NCBI GenBank assembly: GCA_035711465.1
Contig: DASTCC010000289.1
Coordinates: 1-10,271 of the forward strand
Direction of reading: 5' to 3'
Source of the DNA: DASTCC01 sp035711465
GTDB taxonomy: Bacteria > Acidobacteriota > Vicinamibacteria > Vicinamibacterales > SCN-69-37
DNA length: 10,271 nt
The notes under the pieces are model-generated. The model was not told the DNA's origin and searched no databases. It saw only the letters and a list, made by a program, of their open reading frames with translations. Every line of letters begins with the position of its first letter. Position 1 is the stretch's first letter. The position numbers and the translations under genes were made by a program. Below are positions 1-6,916 of the stretch, one piece after another.

Positions 1-2135
1 TCGACGACGTCGCGAACGAGCGCACCGCAAAGTCCACCGGCCGCGACGACGAACGCCAGAATCGCCAGACCGCCGACGAGCGCCAGCCGCAGCGTGCGTA
101 CCTCGACCGCCTCTGCGACCTCTTCCGTCAGCGTCCGGATCTGCGGCACCGGCATCGTCGGGTCGAGCGTGCGGATGACGCGCGCGATCGCCGGCGCGAG
201 CGCGGCGGGATCCCCGGCCGATCGCACGACGAGATACGAGACGCCCGTCGGCAGCTGCGACCACGGGACGTAGACGGCTCCGAGCGCGGGCGACTCGAGG
301 CCGCGGAAGCGGACGTCGCGCGCCATACCCACGAGCCGCGGCTTGACCCGGCCGCCGCTGGCGCGCGGCAGCGCGAGGTTGAGCACGGTGTCGAGCGGAT
401 CCGACTGCGGCGAGAGCTGCCGGGCGAAGCGAGCCGTCATGACTGCGACCGGCTGGCCGGAGATCTCGTCGGCTTCGGCGAATTCGCGGCCGCGCAGCAT
501 CGGCACGCCGAGCGCCTCGAAGTACCCAGGCGTCACCGACACGAGACTGAGTCCGACGGTCTCGTCCTGCCCGCGCTCTTCGTTCAGTATCCGCACCGAG
601 AACTCGAGCTGGTTGACGCGCGGGGGGAGGTTGCTGCCGAGCCCGGCCGCCTCGACGCCCGGCAGACTGCGGACGTCGGCGAGCAGCCGCCGGACGAAGT
701 CGCCTCGCGACGACGCGTCGAAGCGCGTGGTCTCCGTGAGCGACAGCCGTGCGACCAGCGCGCGATCCCGATCCGCGCCGATGTCGGTGCTGAACAACGT
801 CCACACCGTCCGGCCGAGCAGGCCCGCGCCGACGAGGAGCACGACCGCCATCGCAATCTGGATCACCACCAGCGCGTCCCGCACACGACGTCCCGATCGA
901 TGCGTCGTCGAAGCGCCCTGGCGGAACACGCCGAGCTCGCGGCCGCGGCCAGCGCCGATCGTCGGCGCGGTGCCGCAGATGATCGTCACGATCACGGCCG
1001 CGCCGGCCGCCGCGAGCAGCACAGGCAGGTCGATCGTGACGCTGGCGATGCGCGGCACCTGCGTGCCGATGGCGTCGCGGAACGTCGCCAGGATCAGCTG
1101 CGCGAGACCGATGCCCGCGATCGTCGCAGCGGCAGCGAGGAGGAGGCTCTCGACGAACGCCGCCCGAATCAACTGGCCGCGGCCGGCGCCGAGTGCGAGT
1201 CGGACGGCGAACTCGCGCTGACGGGCGACGGCGCGGCCGACGAGCAACGTCGCCGCGTTCGCGCAGGCGACGAGGAACAGCAGCGTGGCGGCGGCCGCGA
1301 ACGCGAACACGATCGGCCGCGACGCGCCGACGACGGCCTCGCGCAGCTCGCGCACTGACCCGTCCATCGCGTTCGCACTCGGGAACAGCTCGCCGACCAC
1401 GCGCGTGACGTCCGCGCGCGCCTGCTCGACCGACACGCCGTCGACGAGCCTCGCGACCAGGCGATACGGACGGGCGTTCGGCCGGCCGAAGACCTGGAGA
1501 TCGGGCACCGCGTCGACTGGAAGCCAGACTTCGGCGCGCTCCGACGGGAACGCGAACCCACCGCCAGCGACGGCGGTGACGGTGAACACCGTCGAACCGA
1601 TCGTCATCTGCTTCCCGATTGGCGATACACCGCTGCCCCATCGGGTCGCGAACGCATGGGAGACGACCGCCTCGGGCACGCCGACCGTTCCGCCCGGCCA
1701 CCGGCCCTGACGCGCCGGGCTGCCCATCACGCGGAAGAACTCGCGCGACACGATCGCCGCCTGTGCAATCACTGGATCGCCGACGCCGCGTATCGTGAAC
1801 TCGCCCGTGGAGTAGGCGGCGAGGTCCTGCACCGCCCGAAGACGCGATCGCCACTCCGGCACGCGGTCGAGGGGCGTGCCGAGATCGGTGCCGTCGACTC
1901 TGCGCACGGCCGAGATGAGCACGAGGCGATCCGGCGAGGCGTAGACGAGCGGCCGCAGCAGCACGCCGTTGGCGATCGCGAACACCGCCGTGCTCGCGCC
2001 GGCGCCGAGAGCGAGGGTGACGATGGCGGCGCCGGTCGTCCATGGCGCGGCCCGAAGGGCGCGCCAGGCCGACAGAAAGGCGACTACCATCGACGTCCGA
2101 ACGGTACCGCTGCCGATCGAGGGAATCAAGGTCAT
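1..2135 (-). CDS. ADOP-type ABC transporter permease (MacB/FtsX family), 3' end missing
   Basis: About 711 residues are visible, uninterrupted from an ATG preceded by AAAGG six bases upstream. The frame is still open at the left edge, so roughly the last 100 residues are missing (family members are about 800). The protein has two FtsX-like lobes. A first membrane segment lies near residues 32-60 and is followed by a MacB-like periplasmic core. The family hallmark VACANAATLLVGRAVARQRE runs on into a FAVRLALGAGRG stretch at about residues 288-320, with further membrane segments to about 395. After a linker, a second lobe starts with DALVVIQIAMAVVLLVGAGL and a second periplasmic core. The last visible membrane segment (LRLALVGGLAILAFVVAAGG) ends at the edge. 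Family knowledge: 'Acidobacterial duplicated orphan permeases' resemble MacB but lack a fused or adjacent ATPase. None is seen here. The substrate is unknown; export or mechanotransmission across the envelope is inference. Confidence 0.9.
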   Translation of the reverse strand, partial: MTLIPSIGSGTVRTSMVVAFLSAWRALRAAPWTTGAAIVTLALGAGASTAVFAIANGVLLRPLVYASPDRLVLISAVRRVDGTDLGTPLDRVPEWRSRLRAVQDLAAYSTGEFTIRGVGDPVIAQAAIVSREFFRVMGSPARQGRWPGGTVGVPEAVVSHAFATRWGSGVSPIGKQMTIGSTVFTVTAVAGGGFAFPSERAEVWLPVDAVPDLQVFGRPNARPYRLVARLVDGVSVEQARADVTRVVGELFPSANAMDGSVRELREAVVGASRPIVFAFAAAATLLFLVACANAATLLVGRAVARQREFAVRLALGAGRGQLIRAAFVESLLLAAAATIAGIGLAQLILATFRDAIGTQVPRIASVTIDLPVLLAAAGAAVIVTIICGTAPTIGAGRGRELGVFRQGASTTHRSGRRVRDALVVIQIAMAVVLLVGAGLLGRTVWTLFSTDIGADRDRALVARLSLTETTRFDASSRGDFVRRLLADVRSLPGVEAAGLGSNLPPRVNQLEFSVRILNEERGQDETVGLSLVSVTPGYFEALGVPMLRGREFAEADEISGQPVAVMTARFARQLSPQSDPLDTVLNLALPRASGGRVKPRLVGMARDVRFRGLESPALGAVYVPWSQLPTGVSYLVVRSAGDPAALAPAIARVIRTLDPTMPVPQIRTLTEEVAEAVEVRTLRLALVGGLAILAFVVAAGGLCGALVRDVV

Positions 2136-2144
2136 CGAACACCT

Positions 2145-2176
2145 TTGACACCAGATTCCACGTTCGGGTGCACACT
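2145..2176 (+). promoter_or_regulatory. Possible promoter for the 2203 gene
   Basis: A perfect TTGACA (-35 box) lies at 2145-2150 in the 67-bp spacer between the divergent genes. The only nearby -10 candidate, CACACT at 2171-2176, is weak and 20 bases away, so only the -35 half is convincing. Confidence 0.3.
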
Positions 2177-2202
2177 GAAGCCGTCCCCGGCAGGAGGGCG
2201 AA

Positions 2203-2769
2203 ATGCGAAACCCTGGTGTTTGTCTGATCGCGACGGCGGTCTTCGTTGCCGGATCCACCCTCGGCATGGCCGCTGGCGGAGATGGGTGGGCCGCCGCGAA
2301 CGCGGCGACCCAGGCGTCCGGACCGCTCGTGACCGCCGCAGTCACCGCCAAGTGCGCCGGTTTCACGAGGGCCCACGCCGGCGAGATCCTTTCGGTGCCG
2401 GAAGCCGCGGTGACCGAACGCCGCACCGACATCACGCCGACGACCCGCGGCTGCGACTACAGCGCCGGCGCGAAGAAGATCGCTTTCTCGCTCGCGCTGG
2501 ACAGCTCGGCCGCCGAAACGCGACGACGGTTCGAAGATCTGCGCGAGACCTACACGATTGCCGGGCGCGCTGCCGAGGCCGCCGGCAAGGTGCTGCCGCA
2601 GGGCGCGTACACGGACATTCTCAACGTCGGGGAAGAAGCGTTGTGGAGCGCGACCAACGAGTCGGTGGCCGTTCGCCACAAGAACCTGACCATTCTCGTG
2701 ATGCTCCCGAACGACAAGCGCACGCAGGCCGCGATCGCGACGAAGATTCTCGCGCTGCTCGGCAGCTGA
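2203..2769 (+). CDS. Secreted hypothetical protein with two cysteines
   Basis: A 188-residue protein whose ATG follows a strong AGGAGG at 2192-2197, which fixes the start. Residues 1-24 or so look like a Sec signal peptide: one basic residue near the N-terminus, a hydrophobic core LIATAVFVAGSTLGM, then small residues. There is no convincing lipobox, because the early Cys7 lies inside the hydrophobic core. The mature part begins with an Ala-rich stretch and then carries C51 (AKCAGFTRAHAGEIL) and C84 (TRGCDYSAGAKK), which could form a disulfide. The pattern 'C-aliphatic-T-x-A-E-A ... G-C-x-Y' recalls small periplasmic or lipoprotein domains of the DUF3558 kind, but this is a resemblance only. 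It diverges from the permease and ends two bases from the convergent selenoprotein gene. No function can be assigned. Confidence 0.82.
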   Translation: MRNPGVCLIATAVFVAGSTLGMAAGGDGWAAANAATQASGPLVTAAVTAKCAGFTRAHAGEILSVPEAAVTERRTDITPTTRGCDYSAGAKKIAFSLALDSSAAETRRRFEDLRETYTIAGRAAEAAGKVLPQGAYTDILNVGEEALWSATNESVAVRHKNLTILVMLPNDKRTQAAIATKILALLGS

Positions 2770-2771
2770 CG

Positions 2772-4619
2772 CTACTTGAGGAGCGCGGCGATGCGAGCCT
2801 CGGCCTGTTTGTGCTCCTCGGGCGTCGATCCGTAGAAGGCGCCGACCGGTTTGCCGGCCTGATCGAAGACGAACATCGTCGGCACGGCGCTGACGTCGCC
2901 GAACTGCTTCAGGATCTCCGGCGTACGCATGCCCCAGCGGAACGGCAGCTTCAGCTCGGCCGCGAGCTTCCGTACTTCCGGCTCGTCCGACTCCAACGCG
3001 AGCGCGACGACGACGAGACGATCGCCGTAGCGCTCTTTCATCCCGCCGAGCCACACGAACGCGCCGCGGCACGGCGGACACCACGTCGCCCAGAAGTCGA
3101 CGACGACGACCCTGCCGGCCAGATCGGCACGTGAAACCAGCTTGCCGTCGAGGTCGGTGAACGACAAATCCGGCAGCGGCGGGAGATCGCCGGTGTCGGG
3201 CGCCACCGCGAGCGCGCTGGCCTCGCTGCGCTGCCCGGCGAGCAGATGCCCGATCACCTTGGAGAGATCGGCACGGAACTTGGTGTGGCTCGCCTCGCTG
3301 CGGAGCGGCGCGTAGCGGCCCTGTCCTTCGCCTTCGCCGGAACCGTAGAACCCGAAGTCCTTCGGCGTCGCCACGAGCACGTCGTCAACGAAGATCGCCG
3401 GGTAGCGCTTGACGCCGAAACGGCGCGCCAGATCGGACTCGCCGTAGTTCTCTTCGACGAACCGGACCTTCCCGGGAAAATCCTGCGCGACGCTCTGTGC
3501 CAGCAGACCTGCTGGATCGGACAGGTTTCAGGTGTACGGCCAGCGGACCAGTGTAATCGTCACGGTCGCCGCCGGCGCCGGCGGCGCGGCGGATCGCGGC
3601 TCGAGCGCGGCGAAGTACTTCGGCAGCACGCTCGACGCGACTGCGGCGGGAATCGGCGACGGCGCCTTCGGATCGCCGTGCGCAAGAAAATGCTCGGCCT
3701 GCTCGACGAACATTCGCGCGATGGTGTGATCGACGTCGCCGGTCAGGCGCGCGGCTCCGGCGCGCAGACGTGCCGCGACCGCATCGGCGTCGGGCAGTTC
3801 CGCGGGGGCCGGTCGCAGACGCTCAATCCGGGACGCCGCCTGCAGGTAGCGGAGCAGCGCGGCGTAATGGCGCGAGGCGCCGTCGAGCTCGCGCGCTTCC
3901 TTCAAATTGGCGCTCGCGGCGATGAACTCGGGATGCCGATCGATCGACGCGGGCGGCCGGTAGGCGGTCAAGAGCTCGGCCTGGAGCGCGTCGATCTCGG
4001 CGCGAATCGATCGCACCGCAGGCGCGCGCCCGGACGCCTGGACCGGCAGCGAGGGGGAGAGCGTCAGCCACTCCCGCTGCGCCTGCGCGACGCCGAGATA
4101 CGTGACGCCGCTGGACGCGGTGGTGTTGCGGCCGTACGCCAGGCTGGAGTCGTAGTAGACGCGCAACTGCGACGCCGCGGCCTCGTCGAGCGCGCGAACG
4201 AGCGCCGGCCGGCGCGGAGCGTCGGAGGACGCGCCGGTGTTCTCGAGACCGAGCACGCCGGACATGCGCTTCCACTCGTTCTCGAACGCCGCCATGTCGG
4301 CGCGCTCATTCGGATGCGCGAGCAGGTACTCGCCCGCGGCGAGACTCTGCCGGACCGCCGCGAGCCGCTCGGTCGCGAACAGACGCCGGCCGTCGGCCAG
4401 CGCCTGGCTGATCATCGCGAGGCCGTCGGCGGCGCCGCCAGTCAACGAGACCCACAGTTCTTCGGTCCGGGACTTGTCGTTCAGTCGCGCCGACCACGTC
4501 GCGACTTCCTTCGCGATCGGATCGGACGAGCCCGGCTGGGCCTGCGCGATTGAGCCCGTCGGCCGCGACGGGCAGGCGCCGAGAAGGACGAGCGTGACGA
4601 GGAGGACGCGGATCCGCAT
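2772..4619 (-). CDS. Predicted selenoprotein: lipoprotein with a Sec thioredoxin-like domain plus a TlpA/ResA-like domain
   Basis: I read one 615-residue protein through an in-frame TGA at 3530-3528 (Sec364). The chosen ATG at 4619 starts MRIRVLLVTLVLLGAC, a lipoprotein signal with lipidation Cys16; a GTG at 4628 is an alternative, and no clear RBS is visible. Residues about 20-340 are helical and unrecognised, ending in an Ala/Pro linker (RSAAPPAPAA). Residues about 350-465 form a thioredoxin fold: strand TVTITLVRWPYT, then U364-N-L-S, a helix, strand GKVRFVEEN, and cis-Pro407 in KRYPAIF. The U-to-Pro gap is 43 residues, against 44 in E. coli thioredoxin. Residues about 475-615 are TlpA/ResA-like, with FWATWCPPC (C514, C517) and cis-Pro580 (AVPTMF). 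Downstream of the TGA the first ATG/GTG/TTG start is a GTG at 3380, which would cut domain 1 just after its cis-Pro. The likely role is an envelope thiol or peroxide redox protein; its substrate is unknown. The alternatives are a sequencing error at a Cys codon, or two genes. Confidence 0.85.
3495..3530 (-). promoter_or_regulatory. Bacterial SECIS element with its selenocysteine UGA codon
   Basis: The TGA (3530-3528) is followed after 14 bases by the hairpin CCAGCA-GGTC-TGCTGG (3515-3500): six perfect pairs and a GGUC tetraloop. A lower stem CTGT/ACAG (3524-3521 with 3498-3495) can form around an asymmetric internal loop. Family knowledge: SelB binds a hairpin just 3' of the UGA. In E. coli fdhF the apical part is GCAGGUCUGC, with GGUC starting 18 nt after the UGA. 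Here the same ten bases occur at the same distance. Both elements also encode Ala-Gly-Leu at Sec+6 to Sec+8. The match to fdhF is from memory, not from an alignment. The conserved loop in this position is the main evidence that the stop is recoded. Confidence 0.86.
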
Positions 4620-4638
4620 CGATGGCACCGATCGACTG

Positions 4639-4664
4639 CCGATTATCAGGTACCTGACTGTCGG
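4639..4664. promoter_or_regulatory. 26-bp imperfect palindrome, candidate operator
   Basis: The arms CCGATTATCAGGT (4639-4651) and ACCTGACTGTCGG (4652-4664) are inverted copies matching at 10 of 13 positions. The central 12 bases, TCAGGTACCTGA (4646-4657), are perfectly symmetrical. The site lies in the 95-bp spacer between the divergent selenoprotein and M24 peptidase genes and overlaps a possible -10 box of the selenoprotein gene. Its size and symmetry suit a dimeric repressor or activator. No regulator gene lies next to it, so its ligand is unknown. Confidence 0.45.
4642..4647 (-). promoter_or_regulatory. Possible -10 box for the selenoprotein gene
   Basis: Read on the minus strand this is GATAAT, five of six matches to TATAAT, 22 bases upstream of the ATG at 4619. 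The hexamer 17 bases further upstream (TGCAAT) is a poor -35 box. Overlap with the palindrome would let a bound protein block the promoter. Confidence 0.3.
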
Positions 4665-4703
4665 ATTGCATGCCGCCGGTCCCGCGTTTCGTCCCAGCCG
4701 GCC

Positions 4704-4709
4704 TATACT
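4704..4709 (+). promoter_or_regulatory. Possible -10 box of a leaderless M24 peptidase transcript
   Basis: TATACT (five of six matches) ends five bases before the ATG at 4715, so transcription would begin at or next to the start codon. No purine-rich RBS is present between them, which fits a leaderless message. No good -35 hexamer is seen at the usual distance. Confidence 0.35.
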
Positions 4710-4714
4710 TCCGC

Positions 4715-6004
4715 ATGCTCAATCGCCGATCGTTTCTCTGGCTGACGTCTCTTGGCGGCGTCACCGCCGCATGCTCGCCCTCGCCAGCGCCGACGAAGTC
4801 ATCCGAGTCCGCTGCCGAACAGGCGCTGCCGGCGTCGATCGCCGCGCTGACGTCGATGAAGGATCAGGCGACGCCGATCACCGCCGACGAGCGCCGCGCG
4901 CGCGCCGAGCGGGCGCGAACACTCATGGCCGAGCACAGGATCGACGCCCTGATGCTGACGAGCGGCACGTCGATGGTGTACTTCGCCAACGTCGACTGGA
5001 GCGGCGGCGAGCGTCTGTTCGCGGTCGTGATTCCGCAGAAAGGCGAACCGTTCGCGGTGTGCCCGTCGTTCGAGGAGGAACGCGCACGCGAACAGCTCGC
5101 GCTCGGCCCGTTCACCGGGACCTTCGACGTCCGCACCTGGCAGGAGCATGAAAGCCCCTACGCGCTGGTCGCCGCGGGTCTGAAAGATCGCGGCATCGTG
5201 TCGGGCCGGATCGGGATCGAGGAGACGACGAAGTTCGTGTTCTCCGACGGCGTCGCCCAGGCGGCCCCGGCCGTGACGCTGACGAGCGGCACGCCGATCA
5301 CCGCCGGCTGCCGGATGGTCAAGGACGCGCACGAGCAGGCGCTGATGCGGCTCGCCTCGCAGGTGACGCTCAGGGCCTACGAAGCCGCCTACCGGGCGCT
5401 CGCGGAAGGGATGACCCAGAACGACTTCGCGAGGCTGGTGGCGCAGGCGCACGACAAGCTCGGATTCGCGGGCGGCGCCGGCGTCCAGGTCGGCCAGTAC
5501 TCCGCGCTGCCCCACGGGTCGATTCAACCGCAGGTGGTGCGCGAGGGCACGATCCTGCTGATCGACGGCGGCTGCAAGGTCGAAGGCTACTCGTCGGACC
5601 TCAGCCGGACGTTCGTCCTCGGCAAGCCGACGCAAAAGATGAAGGATGTCTTCGCCATCGAACGTCGCGCCCAGGACGCCGCGCTCGCGGCCGCGAAGCC
5701 CGGCGTCGAATGCCAGGCGGTGGACGCCGCCGCCCGCAAGGTGATCGTCGACGCCGGCTACGGTCCGGACTACACCTACTTCACGCACCGCGTCGGACAC
5801 GGCATGGGCATGGACGGACACGAATGGCCCTACCTCACGCGCGGCAACACGCTGAAGCTGCAGCCGGGGATGACGTTCAGCGACGAGCCGGGCATCTACA
5901 TCCGCGGCGAGTTCGGCGTCCGCCTCGAAGACGACATGTTGATCACCGAGAGCGGCGCCGAGCTCTTCACGCCGCAGTCGGAGTCGCTCGAGAAACCCTT
6001 CTAG
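4715..6004 (+). CDS. Exported M24 family metallopeptidase (Xaa-Pro aminopeptidase-like), probable Tat lipoprotein
   Basis: A 429-residue protein. The start is placed at the ATG beginning MLNRRSFLWLTSLGGVTAAC, which has a twin-arginine motif (NRRSFL) and a plausible lipobox ending at Cys20; starting at 4670 would add 15 residues ahead of that signal. Residues about 55-195 fit the N-terminal creatinase/prolidase-type domain. Residues about 205-425 are the pita-bread catalytic domain with all five expected metal ligands: D284 (LLIDGG), D295 (SSDLSRTF), H362 (VGHGMGMDGHEWP), E391 (SDEPGIY) and E405 (VRLEDD). The family uses a two-metal site, often Mn or Co, to remove the N-terminal residue before proline or to cleave dipeptides. 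Tat export would fit folding and metal loading in the cytoplasm. It is divergent from the selenoprotein gene. Exact specificity cannot be read from sequence. Confidence 0.92.
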   Translation: MLNRRSFLWLTSLGGVTAACSPSPAPTKSSESAAEQALPASIAALTSMKDQATPITADERRARAERARTLMAEHRIDALMLTSGTSMVYFANVDWSGGERLFAVVIPQKGEPFAVCPSFEEERAREQLALGPFTGTFDVRTWQEHESPYALVAAGLKDRGIVSGRIGIEETTKFVFSDGVAQAAPAVTLTSGTPITAGCRMVKDAHEQALMRLASQVTLRAYEAAYRALAEGMTQNDFARLVAQAHDKLGFAGGAGVQVGQYSALPHGSIQPQVVREGTILLIDGGCKVEGYSSDLSRTFVLGKPTQKMKDVFAIERRAQDAALAAAKPGVECQAVDAAARKVIVDAGYGPDYTYFTHRVGHGMGMDGHEWPYLTRGNTLKLQPGMTFSDEPGIYIRGEFGVRLEDDMLITESGAELFTPQSESLEKPF

Positions 6005-6043
6005 GAGGCGTGAAGGCCTGAAGCTCGCAAGCCTTCGCGCCTC
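6005..6043. terminator. Convergent hairpin, probable bidirectional terminator
   Basis: A 13-bp stem pairs GAGGCGTGAAGGC (6005-6017) with GCCTTCGCGCCTC (6031-6043), with one G-U pair and a 13-nt loop. It starts at the base after the M24 stop codon and ends 12 bases before the end of the convergent 6056 gene. CACGCCTCC at 6044-6052 offers an alternative partner for the left arm. No T-run follows, so intrinsic termination is likely but unproven. Confidence 0.55.
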
Positions 6044-6055
6044 CACGCCTCCCCA

Positions 6056-6889
6056 TCAGCCCAACTGCTCTCGCGCATCGGTCGCGTCAGCCAGCTCACG
6101 TTCGAGCTTCGCGACCTCGTCGACCTGATCGTCGATCTGCTTGATGAGAAATCGCACTCGATCCTGAAGGGCGTCCCGCTCTTTCTGCGTCTTCGTGAGG
6201 GTCGCCCGCGCCTTCGCCAGCTTTGCAGCGGCTCCCTTCTCCGCCGCGCGGGCCTCGCGGCGGCGGGCTTCGAGCCGCTCGGCTTCGCGCCTCGCCTCCG
6301 CGGCTTCACGCCGGGCGACCGCGGCGTCGCGCTTCTCGGCGGCTTTGTCGATCTTGCGGGTCGCGCCGGCCTCTTTGTCCGGGCGCGGAGACGGCTCAGC
6401 CGGCCGCGGAAAGCCGGCCCTCGGCATCAGCCCCGCCAGCGCTTCGAGGCCGCGCGGCTTGAGCGGCCGCACGAGCCGTCCAGGCGCGTCAGGTCCGGGC
6501 AGCGCATGCAGCGTGTCGTTGACCCCGTTCATCGTCGCCGGCGATGCCGTTTCACCGCCGGCCTCGAGAATCTGACGGATCTCGCCGACCGCTGCCTTGA
6601 GCGCGTCGCGGTGCGCGGACTCGGCCGCGTTCACGTCGGCCTTGCCGCCCGACAGCCGATCGCCATGCGCGCGCCGGAGCGCCTCGGCCGCCTTCATCAA
6701 CCGGTCGTAGGCGGCGCGCCGCTGCCAGTGGAGCTGGTTCACGGCCCACGCCGCGGCGTTCGGCTTGGCCAGCTTCCTGACCTCGCCGCCGTCCTTGCCG
6801 AGCCGCTTCGCCAGCTCGTTCCGGGCCGGCGTGAACTCCTCCAGCCTCAATTGATAAAGCCGGTCGATGTCGTCGTCGCGGGCGGCCAT
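6056..6889 (-). CDS. Hypothetical protein with a C-terminal coiled coil
   Basis: A 277-residue protein starting MAARDDDIDRLYQLRLEEFT. The open frame runs further upstream, but that part is antisense to the 6917 gene, so the ATG at 6889 is preferred; GGAG (6904-6901) lies 11 bases ahead. Residues about 10-110 form a helical domain with LEEFTPARNELAKRLG and KPNAAAWAVNQL (42-53). I recall the pattern '(L)Y-x-L-x-L-x-x-F-T-x-A-R-x-x-L-A ... K-P-x-x-x-A-W-x-V-N-Q-L' from uncharacterised proteins of Actinobacteria and Acidobacteriota. A Pro-rich linker (about 131-175) leads to a strongly charged Ala/Arg/Glu/Lys coiled coil (about 178-272). There is no signal peptide, membrane segment or catalytic motif. 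It is probably cytoplasmic; a structural or nucleic-acid-binding role is a guess. Confidence 0.8.
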   Translation of the reverse strand: MAARDDDIDRLYQLRLEEFTPARNELAKRLGKDGGEVRKLAKPNAAAWAVNQLHWQRRAAYDRLMKAAEALRRAHGDRLSGGKADVNAAESAHRDALKAAVGEIRQILEAGGETASPATMNGVNDTLHALPGPDAPGRLVRPLKPRGLEALAGLMPRAGFPRPAEPSPRPDKEAGATRKIDKAAEKRDAAVARREAAEARREAERLEARRREARAAEKGAAAKLAKARATLTKTQKERDALQDRVRFLIKQIDDQVDEVAKLERELADATDAREQLG

Positions 6890-6900
6890 GGTCTTAGAAT

Positions 6901-6909
6901 CTCCGGAGG
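6901..6909. promoter_or_regulatory. Back-to-back ribosome binding sites sharing one palindrome
   Basis: CTCCGGAG (6901-6908) is self-complementary. On the plus strand GGAGG (6905-6909) lies 7 bases before the ATG at 6917. On the minus strand GGAG (6904-6901) lies 11 bases before the ATG at 6889. Only 27 bases separate the two start codons, so the promoters must reach into or lie within the neighbouring coding regions. Confidence 0.5.
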
Positions 6910-6916
6910 CTACCGC

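Noticed and set aside
1656..3134. A 492-residue plus-strand open frame
   Set aside because: It runs antisense to the permease and the selenoprotein and across the 2203 gene in another frame. Its product is an Arg/His/Asp-rich string typical of a shadow frame in GC-rich DNA.
3246..4553. A 435-residue plus-strand open frame
   Set aside because: Antisense to the selenoprotein gene, Arg/Gly-rich, with no domain. The minus strand carries thioredoxin motifs and a signal peptide.
4799..6046. A 415-residue minus-strand open frame
   Set aside because: Antisense to the M24 peptidase, whose five metal ligands are on the plus strand. The composition is shadow-like.
6506..6916. Upstream extension of the 6917 gene
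   Set aside because: It would be antisense to the coiled-coil gene. The ATG at 6917 has a good RBS and is followed by a membrane anchor.
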